From NCBI GenBank assembly GCA_029933995.1, contig JAOZNB010000040.1:1-7122 (forward strand): a DNA stretch of 7,122 bases, written 5' to 3'. Below, piece by piece: positions 5,311-7,122 of this stretch. The translations under genes were made by a program, and so were the position numbers. The stretch's first letter is position 1. Every line of letters starts with the position of its first letter. This DNA comes from Candidatus Moraniibacteriota bacterium. GTDB lineage: Bacteria; Patescibacteriota; Minisyncoccia; Moranbacterales; GCA-2747515. Below the pieces are notes generated by a model. The model was not told the DNA's origin. It worked only from the letters and a program-made list of their open reading frames with translations, and searched no databases.

Positions 5311-5327
5311 ATTTATCTCAAAACTGT

Positions 5328-5361
5328 AACCAGATTGCTAAACCTAAAAACCTGATTGCTA
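5328..5361. repeat. 13-bp direct repeat, two copies 21 bp apart
   Basis: AACCAGATTGCTA (5328-5340) recurs as AACCTGATTGCTA (5349-5361), with one mismatch. The start-to-start distance is 21 bp, two helical turns, so a protein could bind both on one face. The repeat lies between the two convergent terminators, outside any gene, and may be a remnant rather than a site. Confidence 0.6.
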
Positions 5362-5384
5362 CAAAGTTCAATCTCAGAATATCT

Positions 5385-5407
5385 AAAAAACAGGCACAAG
5401 ACCTGCT
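5385..5407 (-). terminator. terminator after the NUDIX gene of the right-hand operon
   Basis: On the minus strand AGCAGGT (5407-5401) pairs with GCCTGTT (5395-5389), with two G-U pairs, around the loop CTTGT. The T-run extends to 5385. It lies about 30 bases after the NUDIX stop at 5438 and would end the glycosyltransferase-NUDIX transcript, facing the plus-strand terminator at 5260-5310. Confidence 0.6.
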
Positions 5408-5437
5408 ACTACTTTCTATTCACTAATAAATTTCATC

Positions 5438-5884
5438 TTACCACCCACATTCACTATAATATTTTTTGTCTTTCATGCCATCAATTGCTTGTCTTATGTA
5501 TGGTATGACATTCTCTGGAAGTTTATCTACATCAAACCACTCTAAATTATCACATTTTGTAGGTTCCTTATTTACAACCTCTCCTTGCCATTTTTTTGCA
5601 ACAAAAAACACATCTACTCTCTCATTATTCCCTTGAGTACCTGAATCACGATGCATTATATGAACTACCTTTGCATCATCAAACTCTACCAATACACCGA
5701 TTTCTTCTCTTGTTTCTCTCACAACACATTGTGTAAAATTCTCTTCCGCATCCACATGTCCCGCTGGTAAAGAATAATTGCCATCTTCATATCCAGTATT
5801 AAAACGCCTTAACAATAAAATTTTATCATCTTTTAATAACATCATATAAGATGCTGGAATATTTGCATGTCTTTCTTTTGTCAT
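5438..5884 (-). CDS. NUDIX hydrolase, MutT-like
   Basis: The 148-residue protein has a complete Nudix box: G42-x5-E48-x7-R56-E57-x2-E60-E61-x-G63, so it should hydrolyse a nucleoside diphosphate derivative with Mg or Mn. It is a single-domain NUDIX of usual length. The beta strand before the box is YMMLLKDDKILLLRRF (13-28), followed by YEDGNYSLPAGHVD (32-45). ERVDVFFVAKKWQGE (88-102) is the strand after the box. The C-terminal LPENVIPYIRQAID, then YYSECGW, is a pattern I know from small bacterial NUDIX proteins of unassigned substrate. An oxidised nucleotide or another NDP-X is possible. It differs from the NUDIX at 1626-2153, which has the ADP-ribose-type N-terminus. The ATG at 5884 is 6 bases after the glycosyltransferase stop, with no Shine-Dalgarno, so translational coupling is likely. 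Confidence 0.9.
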   Translation of the reverse strand: MTKERHANIPASYMMLLKDDKILLLRRFNTGYEDGNYSLPAGHVDAEENFTQCVVRETREEIGVLVEFDDAKVVHIMHRDSGTQGNNERVDVFFVAKKWQGEVVNKEPTKCDNLEWFDVDKLPENVIPYIRQAIDGMKDKKYYSECGW

Positions 5885-5890
5885 AATATT

Positions 5891-7042
5891 TTATTTACAA
5901 ATCATCTCACACAGACTTGCAATAAACTGATCCCATGTAAATTGCTTGGAACGTTCTTTACCTTGAATGCCCATTTTTTTTAATTGTTCTTCATCCTGCA
6001 AAAGCTCCATCATCTTATTACAAACAGGCTCATCTTCATGTTCAGTATACGCCACAGCATCACCACCTACTTCATAAAGACTAGAATTTTTTGCTGTAAG
6101 AACTGGCGTACCCACACTCATTGCTTCGAGAACTGGCATACCAAATCCTTCGTAACGTGATGGAAATACAAATAATTTTGCTCCTTTATACAATCCTGGT
6201 AAATCTTCTTGTGGTACAAAACCTAGTATATGTACATTTCCTGCAATCTCTAAATCCTGAACAATCTTTTCCACATCTGTAATCATTGGTGATAATTCTG
6301 GCATCAATTTTCCAGACACAACTAAGTCAGGTGCATCAGACCATTTTTCTCGGAGTAACTTATATGCTCGGAGTGTTCTATCAACATCCTTACGCATCTC
6401 CAGTCCACCACCTGTATAAATATATTCTTTTGGTAAATTATATTTTTTTATCACACGTGCAACATTTTCATCCGTTATATTCTTTTGAAAAATTGGATCA
6501 ACTGCAATTGGATTAACTGAAATTTTTGCAGCCTTAATGTTTAATTTTATTTCCAAATCGATTTTTGTATGCTCGGAAACTGTAATAATTTTATTTGAAC
6601 TATACATTCCCTTCTCAACTGACTCCCAATACATCTTTTTTCGCATATTATTCAAATACTCTGGAAAGATATGTGGTATGACATCATGCACCAACATAAC
6701 ATGTTGCATATCAGTATATTTAATAACGGTTGCTGATTGATACAAGCTTATCAATACATCACATTTATCCTGATGTGATCTACGTGGCAACCAAAATTTT
6801 TCCCACAATAGTTTGCGAAATAAATCATCTCTCTTGTAAAACCTTGGCAAAAATGATCTCTTATAAAAATTCTTTGGCAAATCAATATCAAACTCATCTT
6901 CAGAGTAAATAAAGAACTTGTGATTTTTCATTGACTTATTTATTTGTGACCTTTGTACAATTTCATTTAATACATGCGTCGTCACCTGTCCAATGCCTGT
7001 ATAAGGCTTTCTCAAAAACGAAGCATTAATTCCTATATTCAT
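5891..7042 (-). CDS. GT4-type glycosyltransferase (GT-B fold)
   Basis: The 383-residue protein starts MNIGINASFL, with the glycine motif KPYTGIGQ at 12-19, HDVIPHIFP at 119-127 and IITVSEHTK at 152-160. The donor half has YTGGGLEMRKDVDRTLRAY (209-227), whose R217/K218 fit the donor-phosphate site, then LGFVPQEDLPGLYKGA (273-288). The E-x7-E motif YEGFGMPVLE has E298 and E306. It should transfer a hexose or deoxyhexose from a nucleotide sugar to a lipid-linked glycan; the sugar is not readable. An open frame continues upstream to 7120, but the ATG at 7042 is the true start: AGGGGG lies 7 bases before it, and MNIGINASFL is the family's N-terminus. The extra 26 residues upstream show no family match. 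It is paralogous to the protein at 387-1511 only at family level, so the two probably add different sugars. The NUDIX gene follows after 6 bases. Confidence 0.92.
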   Translation of the reverse strand: MNIGINASFLRKPYTGIGQVTTHVLNEIVQRSQINKSMKNHKFFIYSEDEFDIDLPKNFYKRSFLPRFYKRDDLFRKLLWEKFWLPRRSHQDKCDVLISLYQSATVIKYTDMQHVMLVHDVIPHIFPEYLNNMRKKMYWESVEKGMYSSNKIITVSEHTKIDLEIKLNIKAAKISVNPIAVDPIFQKNITDENVARVIKKYNLPKEYIYTGGGLEMRKDVDRTLRAYKLLREKWSDAPDLVVSGKLMPELSPMITDVEKIVQDLEIAGNVHILGFVPQEDLPGLYKGAKLFVFPSRYEGFGMPVLEAMSVGTPVLTAKNSSLYEVGGDAVAYTEHEDEPVCNKMMELLQDEEQLKKMGIQGKERSKQFTWDQFIASLCEMICK

Positions 7043-7049
7043 AAATTTT

Positions 7050-7055
7050 CCCCCT
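7050..7055 (-). promoter_or_regulatory. ribosome binding site fixing the glycosyltransferase start
   Basis: AGGGGG on the minus strand (7055-7050), then 7 bases, then the ATG at 7042. It favours this start over the upstream in-frame codons near 7120 and 7093. Confidence 0.75.
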
Positions 7056-7091
7056 AAAAAATTATTATATTTAAAACTGTCTGATACTAGC

Positions 7092-7120
7092 ATTATATAA
7101 TAATACTCGCAAGTAACCAA
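7092..7120 (-). promoter_or_regulatory. candidate promoter of the right-hand glycosyltransferase-NUDIX operon
   Basis: On the minus strand TTGGTT (7120-7115) is followed after 17 bases by a perfect TATAAT (7097-7092). The leader to the ATG at 7042 would be about 43 bases. The -35 is weak, but TTGGT also begins the candidate -35 of the other glycosyltransferase (TTGGTG at 1561-1556). A second TATAAT (7069-7064) has no good -35. Confidence 0.4.
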
Positions 7121-7122
7121 AT

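Noticed and set aside
5211..5437. A small RNA gene, tRNA or riboswitch in the longest gap.
   Set aside because: The structure present is accounted for by two convergent terminators and a direct repeat. No cloverleaf or known riboswitch core was seen.
7043..7120. A longer form of the right glycosyltransferase starting near 7120.
   Set aside because: A ribosome site at 7050-7055 and the family-typical MNIGINASFL favour the ATG at 7042. The 26 extra residues overlap the candidate promoter.

Overview
This is an AT-rich window of compact, mostly minus-strand genes for cell-surface polysaccharide work. The standard bacterial code fits: every gene reads through without internal TGA, and TAA, TAG and one TGA all act as stops. 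A Patescibacteria (Candidate Phyla Radiation) origin is suggested by the style of the LCP N-terminus and of the O-antigen-ligase-like protein, by short proteins of unknown function, and by the composition. This is an inference from sequence style, not a proven assignment.

Layout. Minus strand, reading from high to low coordinates: a GT4-type glycosyltransferase (5891-7042) is followed after 6 bases by a NUDIX hydrolase (5438-5884), which ends at a terminator-like hairpin (5385-5407). Next comes the only plus-strand unit, a two-gene operon of unrecognised small proteins (4489-4860 and 4881-5210). It has a near-consensus promoter (TTGACA, 17 bases, TATATT), a strong ribosome binding site before its second gene, and a long terminator hairpin (5260-5310). 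Divergent from it is a minus-strand unit: a multi-pass O-antigen ligase/polymerase-like protein (2830-4374), then two small unknown genes (2484-2777 and 2265-2462), then a clear Rho-independent terminator (2201-2235). The last minus-strand unit is a second NUDIX hydrolase of the ADP-ribose pyrophosphatase type (1626-2153), a second GT4 glycosyltransferase (387-1511) and the start of an LCP-family cell-wall polymer ligase that runs off the left edge (1-356).

How the genes may work together. The glycosyltransferases would build lipid-linked sugar chains in the cytoplasm, the Wzy/WaaL-like membrane protein would polymerise or transfer them outside the membrane, and the LCP protein would attach glycopolymers to the wall. 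The NUDIX hydrolases may clear nucleotide-diphosphate compounds or act as housekeeping enzymes; their link to the pathway is only by position.

Most notable. A perfect 38-bp palindrome (3333-3370) lies in frame inside the ligase gene, where it encodes a cysteine-bearing piece of the predicted outside loop; it looks like an inserted palindromic repeat element. The self-contained plus-strand operon of two unknown proteins, which share a short motif, is the best candidate for something undescribed. No rRNA, tRNA, CRISPR array, transposase or origin was seen. No gene-free stretch exceeds 300 bases; the longest (5211-5437) holds two terminators and a direct repeat.
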